Assembly: GCA_965603205.1 (NCBI GenBank)
Contig: CBFDCC010000008.1
Location: 1 to 64,000, forward strand
Source: Temperatibacter sp965603205
Lineage (GTDB): Bacteria > Pseudomonadota > Alphaproteobacteria > Sphingomonadales > Kordiimonadaceae
Reading direction: 5' to 3'
DNA length: 64,000 nt
A model generated the notes under the pieces. It had not been told where the DNA came from. It ran no database searches and worked only from the letters and a program-made list of their open reading frames with translations. The translations under genes were made by a program, and so were the position numbers. Shown in pieces: positions 54,994 through 63,100 of the stretch (position 1 is its first letter; each line of letters starts with the position of its first letter).

Positions 54994-55677
54994 TTAATTT
55001 TTTTCAACAACATCACCAGAGCCCATCACGCGGCTCTTTATTTTTTTAGGGTCACCATATACATGCACATCACCCGAGCCCATGATACTCGCTGAGATCA
55101 TGCTAGATACATAAATATTGGCATCACCTGAACCCATGATAGAAACCTTGGCTTCTTCACATTTTGCGTCCTCAGCCTCTAATGTACCAGACCCCATAAC
55201 ATCCACATCAAGGTCTTTACATGACCCTGAGACTTCCATATCGCCTGATCCCATAATATCTAGCTCAAGGGTGTCAACTTTCACTTTGCTAATAGTCAAA
55301 TCGCCAGAGCCTTTAAGCGCAGCTGAAAAACGCTTACCCTTTGCGCCATTAACCCTCAAATCGCCAGAACCTTTTAATTGGGCCTCTTCGAGCATAGGCA
55401 CAGTCACGACAACTTTCATTTCCCCCACATCGTGGTAACGGCCTTTTTTAAGCTTCACTACAAGTGTATCACCATGAACTTCAGTGATTAGCTTGCTGAT
55501 CATATCATCATCAGCGTAAACTTTTACAGATTGTTCCTTGCCAACATTAACGATCAAATCCATTGATCCTTTTAGTGAAACACTATCAAATTTTTCTACT
55601 GAGCGACTTTCCTCTGCTGCGGTTGCTACGCCTGCCATCATCATTGTTGCAATCGCTGTTGCTGCTATATTCTTCAT
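54994..55677 (-). CDS. Exported DUF2807 (head GIN) beta-helix protein, copy A
   Basis: This 227-residue protein has a signal peptide (about 1-20) and a DUF2807 domain with a striking repeat: seven GSG motifs (such as LKGSGDLRV, IMGSGDMEV, VMGSGTLEA, IMGSGDVHV) at about 19-residue steps from residue 100 on. This fits a right-handed beta-helix. The family is exported and of unknown function, often called putative auto-transporter adhesin. It follows its paralog by 40 bases on the same strand. Confidence 0.88.
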   Translation of the reverse strand: MKNIAATAIATMMMAGVATAAEESRSVEKFDSVSLKGSMDLIVNVGKEQSVKVYADDDMISKLITEVHGDTLVVKLKKGRYHDVGEMKVVVTVPMLEEAQLKGSGDLRVNGAKGKRFSAALKGSGDLTISKVKVDTLELDIMGSGDMEVSGSCKDLDVDVMGSGTLEAEDAKCEEAKVSIMGSGDANIYVSSMISASIMGSGDVHVYGDPKKIKSRVMGSGDVVEKN

Positions 55678-55717
55678 TGTTCTATCCTTTGCTTTCTCGA
55701 CTGTTTATTATAATAAT

Positions 55718-56377
55718 TTAATCGACGTTTATTGAGCCAATACCCTTAACGCTTTTCTTCACATGCTTTGGATCGCCATGCACATCAATGCTGCCAACGC
55801 CTTTTAGCGTTACATCTGCTGAATTTGTGGCATATATATCCACGGAGCCTGCACCACGAATTTCAACTTCCGCGTCTTTGCATTGCAGGCGGTGTGCATC
55901 AAAATCACCGGCGCCTTTGATCAACATAGTGATCGTGCCGCACTTTCCTTTTAAGGACAGATCAGCCGCACCACTAACAGTCACGTCAACATTTTTTGAA
56001 TCTATACCTGTAATCGTGCCATCAACAGCACCTCTAACTTCGATACCATCAAATGATTTCATCGAAATTGTAAATTCAACCTCGGTGTCGCGCCAAATCC
56101 TTTTCTTTGAATTTTCACGGCCAATATATAAAATGCCGTCTTTTACTTCTGTAGTAATATTGCTGATATCAACGCCATCGACTTCAAGCTTTACCTTTTG
56201 GGTGCCGTCTACAGACACATCTAAATCAATACCACCTTTGATGTGAATTTTTGTAAAGGCAGCAAGATCACGCGTTTCCTCTGCAAAATCTGCTGATTGC
56301 ACAGCCGGCATTACGGCAAAGGCGGCAGATATCACGCCAGCTTTAATCAGTTTCATTGTCATTTTATTCATTTTCAT
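55718..56377 (-). CDS. Exported DUF2807 (head GIN) beta-helix protein, copy B
   Basis: This 219-residue paralog of the next gene has a signal peptide (about 1-28) and the same turn pattern with altered motifs (VSGAADLSL, IKGAGDFDA, IRGAGSVDI, LKGVGSIDV). The order of the domain and the C-terminal ends (DVHGDPKHVKKSVKG versus DVHVYGDPKKIKSRV) match, so the two arose by tandem duplication and diverged. GAGGA lies seven bases before the ATG. They are probably one transcript. Confidence 0.87.
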   Translation of the reverse strand: MKMNKMTMKLIKAGVISAAFAVMPAVQSADFAEETRDLAAFTKIHIKGGIDLDVSVDGTQKVKLEVDGVDISNITTEVKDGILYIGRENSKKRIWRDTEVEFTISMKSFDGIEVRGAVDGTITGIDSKNVDVTVSGAADLSLKGKCGTITMLIKGAGDFDAHRLQCKDAEVEIRGAGSVDIYATNSADVTLKGVGSIDVHGDPKHVKKSVKGIGSINVD

Positions 56378-56587
56378 TAGTTGGTCCTCACTGTATCGTT
56401 GTTATTATTATTTTTATCATCTTTAAGTGACTCTTAGGTAATCACTCATCCGCAGCTATAGGTAGCTAATTGCGACAAACTGCATTTACAGTGAGATAAA
56501 CTGAAAGACTCATGCGTAAAAAGCCTGCTTTGCTTGCAAAATAAGCATGGTTCCCTCAAGATCAGTATAAAGGCAGAGATCAATGAG

Positions 56588-57001
56588 ATGGAGAATTTGG
56601 TTAGAATGGAGGACAATAAGGTCATAACAGCTTTTCAGCGCGCCGAAAAACATACTAGTAATGCCACGGCTACTTTATCTGAGGGCCAAACATCAGCGGC
56701 TAACCATGTTTACATTATCAGGCCAGAGTTAAATTTGATTTTAAATGTTTATGGCAGAATGGTCTCTGGCGGAAAATGGAAAGACTATGCAATTCTCAAT
56801 GGAGACAGTCTTGCGGTTTTTTCAATCTTTAAAAATGCTGGCGAGACAGCACTCTATCAAGTCATTAAAGATCCATCCCTCGCGTCCAAACAAGGCATGT
56901 GGCGCATCACAAGTTCAAATGGGACTATTTTAAGAAGAGGGCATGAGTTGAAGGTCACTCTTAAATATTTTGACCAACAACTCATGAAACTTGTCTTATA
57001 A
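56588..57001 (+). CDS. DUF2794 family protein
   Basis: The DUF2794 pattern is clear: FNLIL-like core RPELNLILNVYGRMVSGGKW, then KDYAILNGDSLAVFSIFKNA and KQGMWRI..LRRGHELKVTL. The family is confined mostly to Alphaproteobacteria and has no known function. The ATG at 56588 (137 residues) is preferred; an ATG at 56606 or the TTG at 56534 are alternatives. It converges with the degenerate NtrC-like gene, 12 bases apart. Confidence 0.85.
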   Translation: MENLVRMEDNKVITAFQRAEKHTSNATATLSEGQTSAANHVYIIRPELNLILNVYGRMVSGGKWKDYAILNGDSLAVFSIFKNAGETALYQVIKDPSLASKQGMWRITSSNGTILRRGHELKVTLKYFDQQLMKLVL

Positions 57002-57013
57002 ATTACACAGCGC

Positions 57014-58465
57014 TTATAAAACTGTCGTTACTTCTTCATCAGAATTTTTATGGTGTTGACCCATCCACCCTTCTCGCTTGCGGTATATAGTGGATGGACT
57101 AATTCCAAGTGATTGTGCAGCCTTTGGGATACTGCCAGACATCGCTTTAATGCGTACTTCAATTACCCATCTCTCTATATCATCTAAACTAGACGATTCC
57201 GCTGAAACACCATCGAGCTCCATACCTTGACACTGCATACTAATTTTATCTTCGCTATTAGTGCTGGCTACACTGCATGCTGAAAAAGCAGGTAGCATAT
57301 TAAGGGAGATAACACCTGAATCATATTTGCGGCAAATTTCACCAATGAATGCTTTCAACTCACCTACATTGCCAACCCAATTATGTTTAACCATGACATC
57401 CATTGCATCGGGTGAAAAATCATGCACGCGTTTACCAAGCTGTTCATTCCACTCGCTTAAGAAACATTTTGCTAGAAGCTGTATATCATCATCACGCTCA
57501 TTCAAACTCGGCAAGCCAATAGAGTGAACATTAAGCGCGCAAAATAATTCTTCATTGAATTTACCTTGGCTAATCGCCGCGCGTACATTATCAGCGCAAG
57601 CACAAATGATGCGCACATCGGCTGCATTACGAGATGTCATGCCTGTTTGCGATGGCAAAGCACCCGACATAACAAACTCAAGCAAGCTTTTTTGAACATT
57701 TAGAGGCAATTTTTCGATTTTATTTAAATAAAGTGTGCCGCCATCAGCCTGCCTAAGAGCAGCAAGCGTTACTGGCTTTGCAGTATCGGCCATAGCCTTA
57801 GTCTTACTAGCCATTTCACCAAATAATAGGGCTTCAATATTGTCTGCGTCACAATCAATTGCAACAAAAGACTTGCCTCTGCGCGTGCTAGCTTCATGGA
57901 TAGCATTAGCAGTAATTTTCTTGCCCGCGCCCATTGCCGCAGAAATAAACACTGGATAGTCGGTTGCAGACACATGTCTAATAGCGCGGTATACAGCCTG
58001 CATGGGTAATGACTTACCCACTAATCCATTATATCCGGACAGCTCGCTTTCTTCCTTATAACGGCGTAGAGTTAGTTTAAGCTCTGCATGATCAACAGCG
58101 TTGCGCACAGTTGTTAGTAACCGCTCAGCGCTCACTGGCTTGATTAAATAATCAAATGCACCACGTCTAACGGCTTTCATAGCAATCTCTAGGTCCGTAT
58201 TAGCTGTAATGATAATCGTCTCTACAGCTTGATTAATCACGCGCGCCTTATGGATAATATCCATCAAGGTTGCCGACGCAATTTTACTATCTAGAATGAG
58301 CAGATCAATAGCATCACTCATGCTACTTTCTATACGTTCAACGGCTAAATCTGCGTCAGGCACAGACAAAGTGATATGGCCTGCTTTTTGCAAATGGCCA
58401 CAATATAGCTGACTCAACGCCCCTACTGGTTCAACAACCAAAATCCGCATTCTATTAGCTAACAT
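57014..58465 (-). CDS. NtrC-like response regulator with degenerate AAA+ domain
   Basis: This protein of 483 residues has a receiver domain with the phosphoacceptor D59 (LILDSKI) and conserved lysine (YLIKPV), an AAA+ domain (about 145-380) and a Fis-type HTH (IPKAAQSLGISPSTIYRKRE). Key AAA+ elements are altered: the sigma54-contact GAFTGA is absent (FGEMASKTKAMADTA), Walker B is LYLNKI instead of LFLDEI, and the arginine finger region reads FCALNV instead of YYRLNV. It probably does not act on sigma54. AGGAAA supports the ATG at 58465. VpsR- or HupR-like action is the nearest parallel. Confidence 0.88.
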   Translation of the reverse strand: MLANRMRILVVEPVGALSQLYCGHLQKAGHITLSVPDADLAVERIESSMSDAIDLLILDSKIASATLMDIIHKARVINQAVETIIITANTDLEIAMKAVRRGAFDYLIKPVSAERLLTTVRNAVDHAELKLTLRRYKEESELSGYNGLVGKSLPMQAVYRAIRHVSATDYPVFISAAMGAGKKITANAIHEASTRRGKSFVAIDCDADNIEALLFGEMASKTKAMADTAKPVTLAALRQADGGTLYLNKIEKLPLNVQKSLLEFVMSGALPSQTGMTSRNAADVRIICACADNVRAAISQGKFNEELFCALNVHSIGLPSLNERDDDIQLLAKCFLSEWNEQLGKRVHDFSPDAMDVMVKHNWVGNVGELKAFIGEICRKYDSGVISLNMLPAFSACSVASTNSEDKISMQCQGMELDGVSAESSSLDDIERWVIEVRIKAMSGSIPKAAQSLGISPSTIYRKREGWMGQHHKNSDEEVTTVL

Positions 58466-58678
58466 ATTCCATTTCCTTTCAACGAGATAAAACAATGAAT
58501 TCCATCTACTCTCTAAATAATTGTAAGCGTAAACCCTTACATTCACCCTTAGTATCGCAAAGGGCGTGCCAAAGAATGGAAATTGAAATAAGTCAATAAA
58601 ATCAATTAGTTACAAGTAACGATAAATAAATGTGCATTAATAGGCTTTAAAATGTCGCATTATGCGAAAGCGGCAGGG

Positions 58679-58727
58679 TTATTATTGTTGCAAATTGCGA
58701 TGGCGTTGCAAATTGCAACAATAATAA
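58679..58727. repeat. Perfect 15-bp inverted repeat containing two direct repeats
   Basis: TTATTATTGTTGCAA (58679-58693) and TTGCAACAATAATAA (58713-58727) are perfect inverted copies with a 19-base loop. GTTGCAAATTGC is also directly repeated at 58687 and 58705, 18 bp apart. It touches the aminotransferase stop and lies about 215 bases before the NtrC-like gene. It has no T-run on the minus strand, so an operator is as likely as a terminator. Confidence 0.7.
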
Positions 58728-58728
58728 G

Positions 58729-60000
58729 TTACAGATTTGCAAAACAGCTATCTAGTGTGGCAATTAATAGATCAGCGTTCTCTTGACTGAAGACCATAGG
58801 TGGGCGAATTTTTATAGAACAGTCATAGCGTCCGTGGGTAGAAACCAGCACACCTTCATCACGCATCATATTAGCGAGCTTCTTGGCGGTTTCTGAATCT
58901 GGCTCTTTACTGTCTCGTGATTTAACAATATCCACGCTTAAGAAAAGACCTTTCCCGCGCACATCACCGATCAGATCATATTTTTCAGCCAGCGCCTCTA
59001 AGCCATGCTTTAGATATGCACCCACCTTGGTGACATTATCTAAAATATGCTCATCCTTGATCACATCAAGCACGGCCAAACCAACAGCGGTGGAAACTGG
59101 ATTGCCGCCAAACGTGTTAAAATAGCCATATTGCTCGGCGAACTTGGCCGCTATTTCTGGAGTAGTAACAACCGCAGCCAGTGGGTGACCTGCCCCCATG
59201 GGTTTACCCATTGTTACGATATCAGGTATGACATCATAATGCTCGAACCCCCAATAATGATCGCCCGTACGGCAAAACCCCGACTGAACTTCGTCAGCGA
59301 TAGTCAAACCACCAGCCTTATGCACTTTATCATAGACATTCTTAAAATAATCTTTGGGTGCCTCGATAGTGCCTGGACAATCAAAGATGGAGTCAATCAT
59401 AATAGCCGCAGGCTTATGCCCTTTGGCGGCTAGATTGGCTATACTATCATCAATAAGATTAGCATATTGCTCGCTTAGATTATCATCTGTCTTAAATGGC
59501 GTGCGGTAACTACATGGTGCCTCAAAGAGGGCCAGCCAATCAGGCCTATCATCACAGTCGGCTGTTGATAGAGTGTTTACCAACGTTGAATTACCATGAT
59601 AGCTAAATTCAGATACGATAGCCCCTTCATTGCCTGTAACAATACGCGCAATACGCATGGCAAGGTCATTGGCCTCGGTGCCCGTGCAAACAAACATACA
59701 AACGCTCAACTCACCCGGCAGCGTTGCCGTTATCCGCTCAGACAAGTTTACCACATTTTCATGCAAATATCGGGTGTGGGTATTAAGCGTTGAGGCCTGT
59801 TTTGACAGCGCCTCAACCACGCGGGGATGACAATGCCCAACAGAAGCGACATTATTATAGCAATCTAGATATTTCTTGCCATCAGCATCATACAGCCAAA
59901 CACCCTCGCCGCGCACCAAATGCACAGGCTCATCATAAAAGTGTTGATATGAAGGACCTAGGGCCTTTTTACGGCGTTCAATTAATTCTTGATTACTCAT
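58729..60000 (-). CDS. Class III PLP-dependent aminotransferase / phospho-lyase-like enzyme
   Basis: This 423-residue fold-type I protein has the class III layout: GTEANDLAMRIAR (PLP phosphate contacts), IADEVQSGFCRTGDHYWGFE and the PLP lysine in TMGKPMGAGHP (about residue 270). It resembles the AGXT2L branch, whose members cleave O-phosphoethanolamine or 5-phosphohydroxylysine instead of transaminating. The ATG at 60000 has AGAAGG seven bases upstream. It follows a kinase-like gene by 19 bases, which supports the phospho-lyase reading. The substrate is inferred. Confidence 0.85.
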   Translation of the reverse strand: MSNQELIERRKKALGPSYQHFYDEPVHLVRGEGVWLYDADGKKYLDCYNNVASVGHCHPRVVEALSKQASTLNTHTRYLHENVVNLSERITATLPGELSVCMFVCTGTEANDLAMRIARIVTGNEGAIVSEFSYHGNSTLVNTLSTADCDDRPDWLALFEAPCSYRTPFKTDDNLSEQYANLIDDSIANLAAKGHKPAAIMIDSIFDCPGTIEAPKDYFKNVYDKVHKAGGLTIADEVQSGFCRTGDHYWGFEHYDVIPDIVTMGKPMGAGHPLAAVVTTPEIAAKFAEQYGYFNTFGGNPVSTAVGLAVLDVIKDEHILDNVTKVGAYLKHGLEALAEKYDLIGDVRGKGLFLSVDIVKSRDSKEPDSETAKKLANMMRDEGVLVSTHGRYDCSIKIRPPMVFSQENADLLIATLDSCFANL

Positions 60001-60019
60001 GGAAAAACCTTCTCTATCT

Positions 60020-61093
60020 TTAGTCACTATATCCACAGGCTGCACGGAAACTATTCACAGCAGCTATTCTATCCATACCATTTAAATACCGCAGCATATT
60101 AATGGCTTCTGTACGGTCTGTGATTAACTCATCTTTATTCTCATCAACCTCAGACACTAACTTCAGCTTAATATCTGTGAGCAGGATCGTAATAATCAAC
60201 CTCAACATGATAGCGTCCCATAATAAAGTGACCTCTGCGTCTGATAAGGGGCAAATACTATGGAAACCCTTTAGCAAATTAATCGTGATACCAATATCCA
60301 ATATATTTCTACGCTGGAATGTGGTGGCCATAACCGCCAGATCATTGACCACAGGCGCATACACCATGTCACCAAAATCAATGATACCCGTGATACCGTA
60401 GCTATCTTCATCGGCCCTTAGCAAATTATAAGGATGTGCGTCATTGTGAATAACATGACTTGGTAGTGCATTAAGCGCAGGCAACACCTCACCTTTAAGG
60501 CGTTCAACTAGCTGCAGCCCCACTTCGCGCGCATCGTCTTCAGCGTCACGCCAAAGCCCCTCTTGCACTGCAATGCCATTTGATAAATTCCACGGCATAA
60601 AATGTTTTGATGCCCTATGGGAAAAACCTTCTAATGCCTTACACATGGTGCCTTGGAAAACGCCAATAGCAAATAAATCATCCGCTCCAGGAAATTTTCC
60701 GTCTCCATATGGAATACCTGGCAGATAGGTAACAAGGCGCAGCGCGTGCATCACACCCTGATCATCTGTGATGCTGCTTATATTTAAACCGTCTTTGGTT
60801 TTAAACAGTCGCGGCACGGGCAGTGATGGAGCAGCCTTTTCAAGGTAGAGCATGGCCTGGACTTGGAAATCTGTAACATCAGTCTCTTCATCGGGGCCTG
60901 TAATTTTAACTACATACTCTTCACCTGCAACAGTCTTCAAATAAAAATTCTGGTCGCGCTCGCCATCCAGCTTTTTATAAAGGCCTTCAATGCCGTAATC
61001 CGTTAGGACCTTGGCTGCAATAACATCTTCTTCAAATTTAGGCGGATTAAAACGCATGTCGTTCGCGGTTATTTGATCAATTAAATCACTCAT
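60020..61093 (-). CDS. APH-family phosphotransferase, hydroxylysine/ethanolamine kinase-like
   Basis: This 357-residue protein has the APH/choline-kinase fold: N-terminal lobe with EYVVKITGP (lysine for ATP) and the catalytic loop VIHNDAHPYNLL and GIIDFGDMVYAP (metal-binding aspartate). Families of this type phosphorylate small amino alcohols. Pairing with the phospho-lyase-like gene suggests hydroxylysine kinase (HYKK) or ethanolamine kinase. Homoserine kinase II is an alternative. It is divergent from the hydrolase gene. Confidence 0.82.
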   Translation of the reverse strand: MSDLIDQITANDMRFNPPKFEEDVIAAKVLTDYGIEGLYKKLDGERDQNFYLKTVAGEEYVVKITGPDEETDVTDFQVQAMLYLEKAAPSLPVPRLFKTKDGLNISSITDDQGVMHALRLVTYLPGIPYGDGKFPGADDLFAIGVFQGTMCKALEGFSHRASKHFMPWNLSNGIAVQEGLWRDAEDDAREVGLQLVERLKGEVLPALNALPSHVIHNDAHPYNLLRADEDSYGITGIIDFGDMVYAPVVNDLAVMATTFQRRNILDIGITINLLKGFHSICPLSDAEVTLLWDAIMLRLIITILLTDIKLKLVSEVDENKDELITDRTEAINMLRYLNGMDRIAAVNSFRAACGYSD

Positions 61094-61240
61094 AAAATCT
61101 TCTTTAACAATTATCTATAATTCATCCTGAGGTTAGGGGAAAAATATTTACAAATCTATACATAATATGCATTAGATCAAACCTATTGCACCGATACGCA
61201 TCTTGACCTAGTCTCCTCATGACTACAGGGAGATATTATA

Positions 61241-62479
61241 GTGCAAAATCATATTATTAAGGGGCTTATTGCCTCATGTTTGTTAGTTGTTACCTTCACA
61301 GTCAATGCCGCAGAGATATCCAAGGCAAAGCTGGACAATCTTAAAAGTCATTTCCAGACCTATGTTGATACCAATCAATTAACAGGATTAACCACCTTCG
61401 TTTCTCATCACGGCAAGCCTATTCATTTTGAAACTTATGGCCTTCAAGACAAAGATAAAGCCGTGCCAATGGCCAAAGACAGCATCTTTCGCATTTATTC
61501 CATGACCAAACCTATCACAGGTGTCGCCATGATGATGCTATGGGAAGAGGGCCATTTTAAATTAGATGATCCCGTTGCTAAATATATACCTGCCTTTAAA
61601 GATACACGTGTATTTACAAGCCTAAACGAAGACGGCACTATGATCACTGAGCCGCAAAAACGTCAGATGACCATTCGCGATTTAATGCGCCACACATCAG
61701 GTTTGACCTATGGGCTATTTGGTAATACGCCTGTTGATAAAGCCTATATGAAGGTCGATATTTTAAATGCTGATGTGACATTAAAGGGCATGGTAGAAAA
61801 AACAGCTAAATTACCATTAGTGGCCCACCCGGGTGAAAAATGGAATTATTCCGTATCAACAGATGTTCAAGGGCATTTAATAGAAATTTTCTCTGGCATG
61901 CCTTTAGACGATTTTTTCAAAGCACGAATTTTTAAACCACTTGGCATGACTGATACGGGGTTTTACGTTCCAGCCGAAAAGGCCGATCGCCTTGTTGAAA
62001 TCTACAAATACGACAAAAATAAAAAACTGACCATCGCCCCCATACGCGATTACACCCAAAATCCAGCTTTTAAATCAGGCGGCGGCGGCCTTGTCTCAAC
62101 GACAATGGACTATTGGTATTTTTGTCAGATGCTGCTGAATGGTGGCTCATTTAATGGCCACCAGATTATAAAATCGACAACAGTGGATATGATGCGAACA
62201 AATCAACTACCTGAGAATATAAAGTCTGTCGATAAAGGAGGCGAAATGGGTTTTGGGCTAAATTTCGCGGTAAAACAAAATCTACCTGATGGCAGCCCAA
62301 GGGGTAATAATGGTGAGTATAATTGGGGCGGGCTTGCCAACACTAAATTCTGGATTGATCCCAAAGAAGAGCTTGTTGTCATTCTTATGACAAATATCAT
62401 GCCCCCCAATGTACCGCCTATTCGTGAGGAACTATATGGATTAATTTATCCCATTAGCGATAGGAATTCAGCGCGCTAA
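61241..62479 (+). CDS. Exported serine hydrolase of the beta-lactamase (class C/EstB) family
   Basis: This 412-residue protein has a signal peptide (about 1-23, ending in VNA) and the SxxK motif in YSMTKPITG (about residues 85-93) with a second tyrosine motif NYSVSTD (about 206). It belongs to the Beta-lactamase Pfam family, whose members are esterases, D-amino-acid peptidases or beta-lactamases; true antibiotic resistance is not indicated. The GTG start has GGGAG nine bases upstream. A terminator follows. Confidence 0.9.
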   Translation: MQNHIIKGLIASCLLVVTFTVNAAEISKAKLDNLKSHFQTYVDTNQLTGLTTFVSHHGKPIHFETYGLQDKDKAVPMAKDSIFRIYSMTKPITGVAMMMLWEEGHFKLDDPVAKYIPAFKDTRVFTSLNEDGTMITEPQKRQMTIRDLMRHTSGLTYGLFGNTPVDKAYMKVDILNADVTLKGMVEKTAKLPLVAHPGEKWNYSVSTDVQGHLIEIFSGMPLDDFFKARIFKPLGMTDTGFYVPAEKADRLVEIYKYDKNKKLTIAPIRDYTQNPAFKSGGGGLVSTTMDYWYFCQMLLNGGSFNGHQIIKSTTVDMMRTNQLPENIKSVDKGGEMGFGLNFAVKQNLPDGSPRGNNGEYNWGGLANTKFWIDPKEELVVILMTNIMPPNVPPIREELYGLIYPISDRNSAR

Positions 62480-62489
62480 AACGTACAAA

Positions 62490-62518
62490 AAAAGGCTAAG
62501 GAAATAATCCTTAGCCTT
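62490..62518 (-). terminator. Intrinsic terminator of the XRE gene, shared with the hydrolase gene
   Basis: AAGGCTAAGGA (62492-62502) and TCCTTAGCCTT (62508-62518) form a perfect 11-bp stem with a five-base loop. On the minus strand a run of seven Ts follows, so it best fits the XRE gene; it also ends the convergent hydrolase gene. Confidence 0.92.
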
Positions 62519-62546
62519 ACTCACCTTACATCACGTCATTCTTATA

Positions 62547-62888
62547 TTAATTTGCAGCAACCGCTTTTACAAAGCTAAGAAGTTCTTTTTGCATTGCAGG
62601 TTTAAGTTTAATGAAATACTGACACAGTTTTATTGCCTCTCGATCATATTTAGGCTCATCTAGCGGTTCATTATTTGCTAATTCGAAAAAGGATTCTGGC
62701 CTAACATTAAACATCGCTGCGATATTCATCAATTTACTCGCGGAAATTCTGTTTGAACCTTTTTCGTATTTTTGAATTTGCTGAAAGGTTAAGCCTAAAG
62801 CGTTGCCTACTTCTGTCTGAGTAAAGCCACGCAATTTGCGCGTGCGCGCCACCTCTTTGCCTACTGCTATATCTATTGGGTCTGCCAT
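62547..62888 (-). CDS. XRE-family transcriptional regulator
   Basis: This 113-residue protein has a classic helix-turn-helix (RGFTQTEVGNALGLTFQQIQ, then KYEKGSNRISASKLMNIAAM) in its first 75 residues and a short C-terminal helical part for dimerisation. Similar small XRE proteins with TFQQIQKYEKG are common in Alphaproteobacteria, with varied roles. AAGGA lies nine bases before the ATG. Two possible operators lie upstream. Confidence 0.93.
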   Translation of the reverse strand: MADPIDIAVGKEVARTRKLRGFTQTEVGNALGLTFQQIQKYEKGSNRISASKLMNIAAMFNVRPESFFELANNEPLDEPKYDREAIKLCQYFIKLKPAMQKELLSFVKAVAAN

Positions 62889-62929
62889 CCACTTAATCCT
62901 TGAGTTAGTTCATTTCATTTACTATGTCT

Positions 62930-62985
62930 CATATGCATAGGGTGAAAACAACGCTCAAATTGTAATCCTTTGCATTATGCATATG
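62930..62985. promoter_or_regulatory. Inverted pair of ATGCAT-containing sites upstream of the XRE gene
   Basis: CATATGCATA (62930-62939) and TATGCATATG (62976-62985) are perfect inverted copies, each with the palindromic core ATGCAT. They lie 42 to 97 bases before the XRE start and upstream of the propeller gene. They are good candidates for an autoregulatory operator, which is an inference. Confidence 0.4.
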
Positions 62986-63100
62986 TAATTGAATTTTATT
63001 CAAATTTCAACCTAAACCATTAAAATTCAGATACATTGGTAATTGACGAAGTGCTTTTACTAGGCCATGGTCACTCTTTCAGTTTTAAAGGGGCCTGATC

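Noticed and set aside
58700..58717. Sigma54 -24/-12 promoter (TGGC..TTGC)
   Set aside because: The GG to GC spacing is 11 instead of 10 and no plus-strand gene follows.
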